In this document: positions 23,644-31,857 of the stretch, one piece after another
Layout of the letters: each line of letters opens with the position of its first letter
Position numbering within the stretch: position 1 is the stretch's first letter
Assembly (NCBI GenBank): GCA_964654665.1
Contig: CAZZKV010000015.1
Coordinates: forward strand, 1-64,000
Reading direction: 5' to 3'
From: CALCKU01 sp964654665
GTDB taxonomy: Bacteria > Pseudomonadota > Alphaproteobacteria > Caulobacterales > Maricaulaceae
DNA length: 64,000 bases
The notes under the pieces: model-generated
The model's input: only the letters and a program-made list of their open reading frames with translations
Database searches by the model: none
What the model was told of the DNA's origin: nothing
Program-made: the position numbers and the translations under genes

Positions 23644-25344
23644 CTAAGCTAAGCCAATAATCTGGCCGTCTTCATCAAGCCTAATATCCAAAGCAGCAGG
23701 ATGACGCGGAAGGCCCGGCATCCGCATAATTGTTCCGCATATAGCCACGACAAAGCCAGCCCCCGCATTTAACGTCGCCTCTCGAACTTCGACCGTATGG
23801 CCCGATGTTGCACCAAGCTGTTTCGGGTCTGTAGAAAAACTGGATTGGGTTTTGGCAATGCAAATCGGTAAATGCCCGAAACCCATTTTTTCGATTTCGC
23901 GAAAAGCCGATTTTGCGACAGGACTAATTGTAATTGCGTCAGCACGGTAAATTTCCTTAGCGACTTTTTCGACCTTCACTGCAAGTTTATCTTGATCCTC
24001 ATACATGAGACGGACGGTTGGTTTGGGTTTATCCAATTCGTCTTTGACAGCCATAGCCAAGGCCTCTGCGCCCGCCCCGCCTTCGGCCCAATGCCGAGCA
24101 ATAACCATCGGCACATTTTCGCGATCACAAATCTCTTTGACAACATCAATTTCTTCATCTGTATCATGAACAAAATGATTAATGGATACGATAGGCGTCA
24201 ATCCGAATTTTTTTAAGTTTTGAATATGACGTTCAACATTTACACACCCTGCACGCACGGCCTCTACATTGGCCGAACCTAAAGCCGTTTTGGCAACACC
24301 TCCCTGCATTTTCATAGCACGGATTGTGCAGACCAAAACAACAGCATCAGGGCGAAGCCCTGACTGACGGCATTTAATATCAAGGAACTTTTCAGCCCCT
24401 AAGTCGGCGCCAAATCCAGCTTCAGTTACGACGACATCTGACAATTTCAGAGCCGTTTTCGTCGCCACAACCGAATTGCAACCATGGGCGATATTTGCGA
24501 ATGGGCCGCCATGAATAAAGGCAAGGTTATGTTCAATCGATTGTACAAGATTAGGCTGAAAAGCATCTTTAAGCAAAACCGTTACAGCTCCATCTGCTCC
24601 AATATCTCGGACAGTTACCGGTTTCTTTTTACGGGTTTTGGCGACAATGATATCACCAATACGCGTTTGTAAATCTTTCAAATCTGTTGCCAGACAAAAG
24701 ATTGCCATAATCTCAGAAGCCACAGTTATATCAAATCCACCTTCACGAACAATGCCTTGTGTTGGCCCACCTAACCCCATCACAATATGGCGCAAAGCGC
24801 GATCATTCATGTCCACAACCCGGCGCCATGTAATTCGGCGCGGATCAATATCAAGCTCGTTACCCCATTGCATATGATTATCCAGCATGGCGGAAATTAA
24901 AGAATGAGCCGATGTAATTGCGTGAAAATCACCATTAAAATGTAGATTAATATCTTCCATAGGCAGTACTTGCGCCCGCCCTCCGCCTGCCGCACCGCCT
25001 TTCATACCAAAACACGGCCCCAAAGACGGCTCGCGCAAACAAACCATGGATTTTACGCCAATTCGGTTTAAACCATCATTTAAACCAACTGACGTGGTTG
25101 TCTTACCTTCCCCTGCTGGCGTTGGCGTCACTGCGGTCACTAAAACCAACTGCCCATCCGGCTTACTTTGCAAACTATTGATATAATCCAGTGACAATTT
25201 AGCTTTATAGTGACCAAAGGGCACCAATGCCTCGGCTGGAATATCTAATACTTCCCCTACCAGAGGTAAAATTGGCTTCATTACGGCCGCCCTGGCAATT
25301 TCAATATCGGGCGCTCCAGGAGCGGGAAGGGTTTGTTGTGTCAT
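23644..25344 (-). CDS. fhs: Formate-tetrahydrofolate ligase
   Basis: 566 residues from ATG 25344 (AAAGGGAAC upstream). The open frame to 25365 adds seven residues without family similarity. TPTPAGEGKTTTS is the ATP P-loop of the family and the length is typical. The enzyme joins formate and THF using ATP, and in demethylating organisms can run in reverse to release formate and make ATP from 10-formyl-THF. It is the first gene of the methyl-transfer operon, and formate dehydrogenase genes lie a few kilobases away, supporting the catabolic direction. That direction is inference. Confidence 0.94.
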   Translation of the reverse strand: MTQQTLPAPGAPDIEIARAAVMKPILPLVGEVLDIPAEALVPFGHYKAKLSLDYINSLQSKPDGQLVLVTAVTPTPAGEGKTTTSVGLNDGLNRIGVKSMVCLREPSLGPCFGMKGGAAGGGRAQVLPMEDINLHFNGDFHAITSAHSLISAMLDNHMQWGNELDIDPRRITWRRVVDMNDRALRHIVMGLGGPTQGIVREGGFDITVASEIMAIFCLATDLKDLQTRIGDIIVAKTRKKKPVTVRDIGADGAVTVLLKDAFQPNLVQSIEHNLAFIHGGPFANIAHGCNSVVATKTALKLSDVVVTEAGFGADLGAEKFLDIKCRQSGLRPDAVVLVCTIRAMKMQGGVAKTALGSANVEAVRAGCVNVERHIQNLKKFGLTPIVSINHFVHDTDEEIDVVKEICDRENVPMVIARHWAEGGAGAEALAMAVKDELDKPKPTVRLMYEDQDKLAVKVEKVAKEIYRADAITISPVAKSAFREIEKMGFGHLPICIAKTQSSFSTDPKQLGATSGHTVEVREATLNAGAGFVVAICGTIMRMPGLPRHPAALDIRLDEDGQIIGLA

Positions 25345-25584
25345 AAATGTTCCCTTTATTATCAAAAAACTAGCAATAACTGGGTATTAAACTTCACAAA
25401 ATACGCCGCAAAATATACATATTTCGACAGGTGAAAATTGAGGCTTTCATCCTCATTCGCCTTTATTCCCAATACCCTTATGACAAAAATCATAATTTGG
25501 AATAGTTTTGCAAGAAATTAAATCAGCACTCTGAAATACCCTAAATCATGTTAAGTATTAATCGAAAACAACCTCAGAAATGCC

Positions 25585-26018
25585 ATGAACATAGTCATTA
25601 CATTGCAAGTCCATAAGGTCTACCGTCAATTTAAGGTCTATATTGCAATTATTGCAAAAGTTTTTATTACGAGTTTAATCGAGACTNNNNNNNNNNNNNN
25701 NNNNNNNNNNNNNNNNNNNNNNNNNNNNNNNNNNNNNNNNNNNNNNNNNNNNNNNNNNNNNNNNNNNNNNNNNNNNNNNNNNNNNNTAAGGTCTATATTG
25801 CAATTATTGCAAAAGTTTTTATTACGAGTTTAATCGAGACTTACAGCATCTATCATGATAAATTCCGAACATGGTTCATCAAGGGTAGCTTTGTTTCGGA
25901 TAAGCAAAAGAAAAATTATCATACCCTCTATGGCAATATCATGGAAAACACCACTAAACTAAACCCGGGTGTCTCTTTTAAAGCCTTATCTTTTAATAAA
26001 TATCGGCTAAAGCGCTAA
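25585..26018 (+). CDS. Possible small gene interrupted by the assembly gap
   Basis: If the duplicated 55 bases around the Ns are merged into one copy, a single frame runs from ATG 25585 through the junction (residue 34 ends at 25686, residue 35 begins at 25842) to TAA at 26016-26018, giving 92 residues. Its stop overlaps the ATG of the GlxA-type gene as TAATG, the style used throughout the window. The product is basic (pI high by eye, ending FNKYRLKR) with a hydrophobic start, and no family is recognised. An open frame of this length can occur by chance. Confidence 0.3.
25632..25686 (+). repeat. Left copy of an exact 55-bp duplicate at the assembly gap
   Basis: It starts taaggtctatattgcaatta and ends taatcgagact directly before the run of Ns. 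The identical 55 bases begin directly after the Ns. A duplicate of this exact length at both contig ends points to k-mer overlap in assembly, not biology. Confidence 0.95.
25687..25786. other. Scaffold gap of 100 Ns
   Basis: Exactly 100 unknown bases, a conventional placeholder length. Since both flanks share 55 identical bases, the contigs probably overlap directly and the true gap may be zero, or it may hold further repeat copies. Confidence 0.98.
25787..25841 (+). repeat. Right copy of the exact 55-bp duplicate at the assembly gap
   Basis: Identical base for base to 25632-25686. The sequence after it continues the reading frame that enters the left copy, as expected if only one copy exists. 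Confidence 0.95.
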
Positions 26019-26977
26019 TGTTTGGAAATAATTCAAAACATACAACCCAGAAAATCGGCTTCTTATTAATACCTGATTTTTCAATGATTGCCTTTACTGC
26101 CTGTATTGAACCCTTACGGGCCGCCAATCGCATGAGCCGAAAGACTCTTTATGAATGGCAAACGCTCAGTTTGGATGGTTTGCCTGTAACAGCGAGTAAC
26201 CGCGTTACAATAACGCCGGATAATTCTTCTGCAGAAGCCCATGATTGTGACGTAATATTTGTTTGTGCAGGCTTACGTCCGCGGCGATTTTTATCACAAA
26301 ACCTTCGCGGAGAAATTCGTAAGTTTGTCCGACGCGGCACTCCATTAGGCGCAGTTTGTACAGGATCAGAAGCGCTTGCTTATGCAGGTGTCTTAACAGG
26401 TTATCGCTGTACGATACATTGGGAAAACATTGAAGCCTTTAAAGAAACATATCCAGACCTTGATATTACAGCAACATTGTTTGAAATTGATCGTAATCGC
26501 TATACATGTTCAGGTGGCACGGCTGCTATTGACATGATGATCCATGCCATAAAACTTGACCATGGCGATACATTAGCATTAACTGTGGCAGAGCAACTTT
26601 TACATAATTATATACGCGAGCCACAAGATAACCAACGTATGGCCATTGAGCACCGTACGGGTATTCACCATCCCAAGCTGTTAGCCGCAATTGGATATAT
26701 GGAAGCCCATATCGAGCACCCCATGCTGATCGAACAGCTCACTCAAACTATTGGATTATCCCTCCGGCAATTAGAACGCTTATTTAAAGAACAGTTAGCC
26801 ACAACGCCGGGCAGATATTACCTAACATTACGCCTTGAAAGAGCTCGACAATTTCTGCGTCAAACGTCACTGTCAATTATGGAAATCAGCCTTGCTTGCG
26901 GGTTTAACTCGGCATCCCATTTTTCTCGCAGTTATAAAAATCATTATGGCCACTCCCCTTACCAAGAGCGGTTATGA
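26018..26977 (+). CDS. GlxA/GbdR-type transcriptional regulator (DJ-1 domain plus AraC HTH)
   Basis: 319 residues. The N-terminal DJ-1/PfpI-like domain (about 5-200) contains the VCTGSEALAYAGVLTG nucleophile-elbow region. The C-terminal AraC/XylS pair of helix-turn-helices (about 220-319) ends IMEISLACGFNSASHFSRSYKNHYGHSPYQ. GbdR of pseudomonads, which senses glycine betaine and dimethylglycine, has this same architecture. Its place between the methyl-transfer operon and the formate dehydrogenase operon makes a betaine-catabolism activator likely. The ligand is inferred. Its stop overlaps the convergent MFS gene by 6 bases. Confidence 0.85.
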   Translation: MFGNNSKHTTQKIGFLLIPDFSMIAFTACIEPLRAANRMSRKTLYEWQTLSLDGLPVTASNRVTITPDNSSAEAHDCDVIFVCAGLRPRRFLSQNLRGEIRKFVRRGTPLGAVCTGSEALAYAGVLTGYRCTIHWENIEAFKETYPDLDITATLFEIDRNRYTCSGGTAAIDMMIHAIKLDHGDTLALTVAEQLLHNYIREPQDNQRMAIEHRTGIHHPKLLAAIGYMEAHIEHPMLIEQLTQTIGLSLRQLERLFKEQLATTPGRYYLTLRLERARQFLRQTSLSIMEISLACGFNSASHFSRSYKNHYGHSPYQERL

Positions 26978-28225
26978 GAACGGTTTGCGTTTCAGTAAAT
27001 TACGCGGGTCCGTTCGCAAGATAGCCATCATTGAGCGTGGGCGGGGGACCGGAATATAATCACCAGCTTCCTCTGGGGCTTCACGGCGCGTCCGGCGATA
27101 AATCGCATAAACCATCAAACAGAAATGTACGGCTGCTGTAAAAGCGAACATGGACGGGGCACCGTAGAAGGTCATAAAAATAGGTGCAATAGACGGTCCA
27201 ATAATAGATCCCATACCGTAAATTAATAATAACCCACCACTTATCGCTACAAATTCATGTGGCTCTGCATAATCATTAGCATGCGCGGCTGACAACCCAA
27301 AAAGCTGCATACCAAAAGCGCCATAAACCCCTCCGCCGAGCAACAAGAAGGTTAAAGATCGCTCACTATATTGCCAAATAAACACGCCAGCAATGACACA
27401 AGCCCCTGACATTATAATTAGTAATCGCCGCCGTCCAAATTTGTCGGACAACCATCCAACAGGCCATTGCAATAAAGCGCCCATAGCAATCGCGACACTC
27501 ATAAATAAAGACACAACAATAACGGGATGCCCTAATCTTTGAACAAAAACCGGCGCCACGCCCCAAAAAGCCCCATTAGCCAATCCGACAATGAAACATC
27601 CAACAACGGCTAAAGGTACGGTACGAATAAGTTTTCGCAAATTCAACGACGTTTGCGTGACGGCAGCGGGTGCCTTGGATGCACTCAATGATATTGGAAA
27701 TATCGCCAGACAAATACAAATAGCAACCAGTGAAAATAAAATAAAACCATTCGGGTCAGCCATGGTTAGCATAAACTGCCCTGCGGTCACGGCGCCTAAA
27801 TCCACCATACGATAAATCGAAAGCACTTGCCCACGTTTTTCATTGGGTGCCTGCTCGTTAATCCAGCTTTCAATCAACATATAAAGGCCAGCAAAACTAA
27901 ACCCCGTTAAGAGCCTTAGAATAACCCAAACACCAATATTTATGGCAATTACATGTATCAAAGCTGCAGCAGCCGTCAGAGCAGAGAGAGCAGCAAAAAC
28001 GCGGACATGGCCCACACGTTTTACTAAAAACGGAGTCCCTAAACAGCCTGCCATAAAGCCTGCATAATAAGCTGAAGTGAATACACCGATGACAACTAAC
28101 GGGAACCCTTCAAGGGCAGCCCGTATGGCCACTAAAGTCGAGAGCAGTCCTCCTCCCGCTAATAGGATCGCAGCAGATAGAAGCAAGGCCCCAACGGAAG
28201 ACAGCACTGCCTTCATTCTCTTCAT
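26972..28225 (-). CDS. MFS transporter
   Basis: 417 residues with 12 hydrophobic segments and the MFS loop motif GWLSDKFGRRRLL between helices in the second half. ESWINEQAPNEKRGQ after helix 4 is the pattern of a YfkF/YcaD-like group. The direction and substrate cannot be assigned. It follows fdhD by 2 bases in the formate dehydrogenase operon, so formate, a C1 compound or an osmolyte are candidates by context only. Its 3' end overlaps the GlxA-type gene. Confidence 0.85.
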   Translation of the reverse strand: MKRMKAVLSSVGALLLSAAILLAGGGLLSTLVAIRAALEGFPLVVIGVFTSAYYAGFMAGCLGTPFLVKRVGHVRVFAALSALTAAAALIHVIAINIGVWVILRLLTGFSFAGLYMLIESWINEQAPNEKRGQVLSIYRMVDLGAVTAGQFMLTMADPNGFILFSLVAICICLAIFPISLSASKAPAAVTQTSLNLRKLIRTVPLAVVGCFIVGLANGAFWGVAPVFVQRLGHPVIVVSLFMSVAIAMGALLQWPVGWLSDKFGRRRLLIIMSGACVIAGVFIWQYSERSLTFLLLGGGVYGAFGMQLFGLSAAHANDYAEPHEFVAISGGLLLIYGMGSIIGPSIAPIFMTFYGAPSMFAFTAAVHFCLMVYAIYRRTRREAPEEAGDYIPVPRPRSMMAILRTDPRNLLKRKPFS

Positions 28226-28227
28226 CC

Positions 28228-29016
28228 TTAAAGCAGACGTACTGCACCTGTGCCATCGCGCACATAAATCGCCATATTCGCCTCTTTCGCTTTACGCAAG
28301 GCAAAAGCTGTTGGGCCGGAAATTGAGAGTATAGCCAAAACGCCGCACCGCGCCGCTTTCTCAACAATTTCATAGGAACACCGGCTCGACATTAAAACAA
28401 AACCGTCCTCCCGCTTGATATTTGCGCGGGCTATCGCTCCCAAAAGTTTATCCATCGCATTATGTCTCCCAACATCTTCACGGACTATTTTGATTTCGCC
28501 CGCCAAAGTAACCCAAGCTGCTGCATGAACGCTTCGAGTTTGAGCGTTAAGTGGTTGACTTTGCGATAGATTGGCCATGGCTTGCATCATGGCCGCGGGA
28601 TTTAATTGAGTTCGGACATTTGAAACAGATGGCAACCGCTTAAACAAAATATCCGCATTTTCAAGTCCACATAGACCGCAGCTTGCCGAGCCCACCATAT
28701 GACGGCGGCGCTGTGTTACGTCCAATCGATCTAGAGCTGATTGCGTAATTTTAAATCTAAGATCAACCCCTTGTTGGGAGAGAAAAATATCAAGAGATTT
28801 AATGTCACTAAGTTCCTTAACAACCTCTTCCGTTAAGGAAAACCCTGCGGCAAAATCCGTCAGATCATGAGGGGTTCCCATCATAACAGCATAATTACGA
28901 CGATTATAAACCACGGCAATCGGAACTTCTTCAGGAACATGCCAATGGATATCGCCTGCCGGAATTTCGCAGGATAATTTTAGAGCACTCCCGTGTATGA
29001 TGACGGGAAAATCCAT
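28228..29016 (-). CDS. fdhD: Formate dehydrogenase accessory sulfurtransferase FdhD
   Basis: 262 residues with the hallmark GSASCGLCG Cys-x2-Cys loop and the REDVGRHNAMDKLLGA motif. FdhD passes sulfur to the molybdenum cofactor of formate dehydrogenase, which is essential for activity. The ATG abuts the stop of the catalytic subunit gene (TAAATG), so subunit and maturation factor are made together. In fds operons this position is fdsC, which is the same family. Confidence 0.93.
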   Translation of the reverse strand: MDFPVIIHGSALKLSCEIPAGDIHWHVPEEVPIAVVYNRRNYAVMMGTPHDLTDFAAGFSLTEEVVKELSDIKSLDIFLSQQGVDLRFKITQSALDRLDVTQRRRHMVGSASCGLCGLENADILFKRLPSVSNVRTQLNPAAMMQAMANLSQSQPLNAQTRSVHAAAWVTLAGEIKIVREDVGRHNAMDKLLGAIARANIKREDGFVLMSSRCSYEIVEKAARCGVLAILSISGPTAFALRKAKEANMAIYVRDGTGAVRLL

Positions 29017-31854
29017 TTACTCGGCAGGCTCAGTTATTTTTCTATATTCCGAAAGCTCATCTTGATAATTCATCTGCCAATCAGATTTATGGTTGGCTGG
29101 TGCTACATTCACTGCTGTCACTTTATATTCGGGACAACTTGTTGCCCAGTCAACATTTTCTGTGGTGACAACATTAGCACCAGTATCTGGATGATGGAAC
29201 GTTGTATAAACAACCCCCGGAGCCATACGGTCTGAAAGCTGTGCACGTAGAGTAATTTCACCTTTACGGGAGGATAAGGATACCCATTGCCCATCTTGCA
29301 CACCATAAGCTTGGGCATCCGATGGATGGATTTCCAAAACATCTTCTTGCCACCATTCTATATTTTCAGTTCGGCGGGTTTGCGCCCCGACATTATATTG
29401 TGACAAAATCCGTCCTGTCGTCAGGATTAGTGGAAATCTGCGGTTTGTACGTTCAGGCGTTGGAACATATTCGGTCGGCATAAATTGCCCCTTACCGCGG
29501 ACAAACTCTCCAACATGCATGACCTCAGCCCCCTCAGGATGCGCGTCATTAACGGGCCATTGCAGGCTTCCAGCCGTGTCCAAAACCTCAAAAGATACAT
29601 TCGCAAAGGTCGGCGTCAAATCAGCAATTTCGTCCATGATTTCAGAAGCAGCCTTAAATCCCATATCAATCCCCAGAGCTTTACCAAGGTCTTGAGTGAC
29701 TTCCCATTCGTGTTTACCCGTTTGGGATTTCATCACAGGACGCACACGGTTGATACGGCGTTCAGCATTAATAAAAGTACCATCTTTTTCCAGAAATGAG
29801 GTTCCTGGCAAAAAGACATGGGCAAAACGCGCTGTCTCATTCAGGAATAAATCCTGTACAATAAGTATATCCAGCGCCTTTAATGCAGCTTCAACATGTT
29901 GAATATTCGGATCACTTTGCGCGACATCCTCGCCTTGAATATACATACCTTTATAAGTTCCGGCACAAGCCTCGTCGAACATATTGGGGATACGGTATCC
30001 GGGCTTATTATCGAGCTTAGCTCCCCATTTTCTTTCAAATAATCCACGCGCAGCATCATCGCCAACAGGACGGTACCCTGATAATTCATGCGGAAAGCTG
30101 CCCATATCACAGGAGCCTTGTACATTATTTTGCCCCCGCATAGGATTCACGCCAACTCCGGAGCGGCCAATATTACCTGTTGCCATAGCAAAATTAGCCA
30201 TACCCATAACCATAGTCGACCCTTGGCTATGCTCGGTTACGCCAAGACCATAATAAATTCCCGCATTAGGCGCAGTCGCGAACATTCGCGCGGCACCTAT
30301 AATATCAATTTTGGGAACACCTGTAATTTTGGATATGTTTTCGGGAGCGTTTACAGGGTCTAAAATCATGGTTTTCCACGCTTTAAAACTCTGCACATCA
30401 CAACGTTCCATGATGAAGTCTTCGTCCATTAGACCTTCAGTGGCAGCCACATGAGCCAAACCATTAATCAGCGCAACATTCGTTCCCGGTTGCAATTGAA
30501 GGTGATAATCTGCCTTGATATGCGGCGTGCGAACCAATTCAATCGCGCGGGGGTCTACAACAATGAGTTTCGCGCCCTGACGCAAACGACGTTTCATTTG
30601 GGACGCAAAAACCGGATGGGCATCAGTGGGGTTTGAACCGATAACCATGACGCAATCCGTGTCCATCACGCTATCAAAATTTTGCGTACCAGCGCTTTCG
30701 CCAAATGTCTGTTTAAGACCATATCCTGTTGGTGAATGACATACTCGTGCACACGTATCGACATTGTTATTTCCAAAACCCTGCCGAATAAGGCGCTGGA
30801 CCAACCAAACTTCTTCATTCGTACAGCGTGAAGACGTAATGCCGCCGATTGACTTAACGCCATATTTTTTTTGCGCAGCTTTCAGACGATCTGCTGAAAA
30901 TTTATAAGCCTCGTTCCACGATACTTCGCGCCAAGGATCCGTTATTTTTTCTCGGATCATTGGAACGGTAATACGATCCTTGTGGGTAGCGTAGCCAAAG
31001 GCAAAACGTCCTTTAACACATGAGTGCCCATGATTAGCCTTACCATCTTTATATGGTACCATGCGAATGACTTGGTCGCCTTTAAGTTCAGCTTTAAACG
31101 AACATCCGACGCCGCAATAGGCGCAAGTCGTCAAAACAGTTCTATCCGGGACGCCGTGCTCTATGACAGATTTTTCTTGCAAAGTCGCTGTCGGGCAAGC
31201 TTGAACACACGCCCCGCATGAAACACATTCAGAGTCCATAAATGTCTCGCCCATAGACGCGGATATTTTCGAATTAAACCCACGGCCTTCAACCGTTAAT
31301 GCCAGCGTACCCTGTACTTCGTCACACGCCCTTACGCAGCGCGAACACACGATGCATTTACTCTCATCAAAACTAAAATATGGATTGGAGTCATCCGTTG
31401 GCGCGTCATTGTGATTTTCGCCGTCATAACCATATCGCACCTCGCGCAAACCCACAGCGCCGGCCATATCTTGTAATTCACAATCACCATTGTCCGAACA
31501 CGTCAGACAGTCTAGCGGGTGATCGGAGATATATAGCTCCATTACACCTTTGCGAATTTTGGCTAAATAGTCATCCTGTGTCGTAACTTTCATCCCCTCT
31601 TCAACAAGGGTTGTACAAGATGCGGGGGTTCCGCGTTTACCGTCAATTTTACAAACGCATAAACGGCATGACCCGAAAGCGTTCAGACTATCGGTTGCAC
31701 AAAGTTTAGGGATTGGAATACCGGCTTCGACAGCGGCTCTCATTACCGATGTTCCTTCGGCTACCGATATTTTATGACCATCTATTTCGACCGTGACTGA
31801 CGTATCGGCTTTAACCTCAGGGGTGCCGAAATCAGTTTCGTGTAATAATGCCAT
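29017..31854 (-). CDS. fdsA: NAD-dependent formate dehydrogenase, catalytic alpha subunit
   Basis: 945 residues. The N-terminal [2Fe-2S] domain has C52, C63 and C66. A His/Cys-ligated cluster region follows (HPLDCLTC, about 112-125), then two 4Fe-4S motifs (CIVCSRCVRAC, CVSCGACVQAC) and the bis-MGD molybdenum domain. The metal ligand is Cys rather than selenocysteine, C372-H373 in RVCHSPTG. It oxidises formate to CO2 in the cytoplasm, with electrons passed to NAD+ through FdsB/FdsG. It lies 3 bases from fdsB. The soluble Fds type is typical of alphaproteobacteria, oxygen-tolerant and suited to the C1 pathway proposed here. Confidence 0.94.
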   Translation of the reverse strand: MALLHETDFGTPEVKADTSVTVEIDGHKISVAEGTSVMRAAVEAGIPIPKLCATDSLNAFGSCRLCVCKIDGKRGTPASCTTLVEEGMKVTTQDDYLAKIRKGVMELYISDHPLDCLTCSDNGDCELQDMAGAVGLREVRYGYDGENHNDAPTDDSNPYFSFDESKCIVCSRCVRACDEVQGTLALTVEGRGFNSKISASMGETFMDSECVSCGACVQACPTATLQEKSVIEHGVPDRTVLTTCAYCGVGCSFKAELKGDQVIRMVPYKDGKANHGHSCVKGRFAFGYATHKDRITVPMIREKITDPWREVSWNEAYKFSADRLKAAQKKYGVKSIGGITSSRCTNEEVWLVQRLIRQGFGNNNVDTCARVCHSPTGYGLKQTFGESAGTQNFDSVMDTDCVMVIGSNPTDAHPVFASQMKRRLRQGAKLIVVDPRAIELVRTPHIKADYHLQLQPGTNVALINGLAHVAATEGLMDEDFIMERCDVQSFKAWKTMILDPVNAPENISKITGVPKIDIIGAARMFATAPNAGIYYGLGVTEHSQGSTMVMGMANFAMATGNIGRSGVGVNPMRGQNNVQGSCDMGSFPHELSGYRPVGDDAARGLFERKWGAKLDNKPGYRIPNMFDEACAGTYKGMYIQGEDVAQSDPNIQHVEAALKALDILIVQDLFLNETARFAHVFLPGTSFLEKDGTFINAERRINRVRPVMKSQTGKHEWEVTQDLGKALGIDMGFKAASEIMDEIADLTPTFANVSFEVLDTAGSLQWPVNDAHPEGAEVMHVGEFVRGKGQFMPTEYVPTPERTNRRFPLILTTGRILSQYNVGAQTRRTENIEWWQEDVLEIHPSDAQAYGVQDGQWVSLSSRKGEITLRAQLSDRMAPGVVYTTFHHPDTGANVVTTENVDWATSCPEYKVTAVNVAPANHKSDWQMNYQDELSEYRKITEPAE

Positions 31855-31857
31855 AGC

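Larger units (their letters stand above)
25345..26017. promoter_or_regulatory. Divergent intergenic region containing the assembly gap
   Basis: It holds the fhs operon promoter (minus) and the GlxA-type regulator promoter (plus). The 9-mer taaggtcta occurs at 25614-25622 and 25632-25640, and ttgcaa-type words recur near 25602, 25643 and 25651. Such direct repeats resemble AraC-family sites, but this is only suggestive. The 100-N gap and duplicated flank lie within it. Confidence 0.45.

Noticed and set aside
25687..25786. Frame translated through the Ns with a different phase after the gap
   Set aside because: It reads the duplicate copy out of phase and ends soon after, which is a result of the placeholder length.
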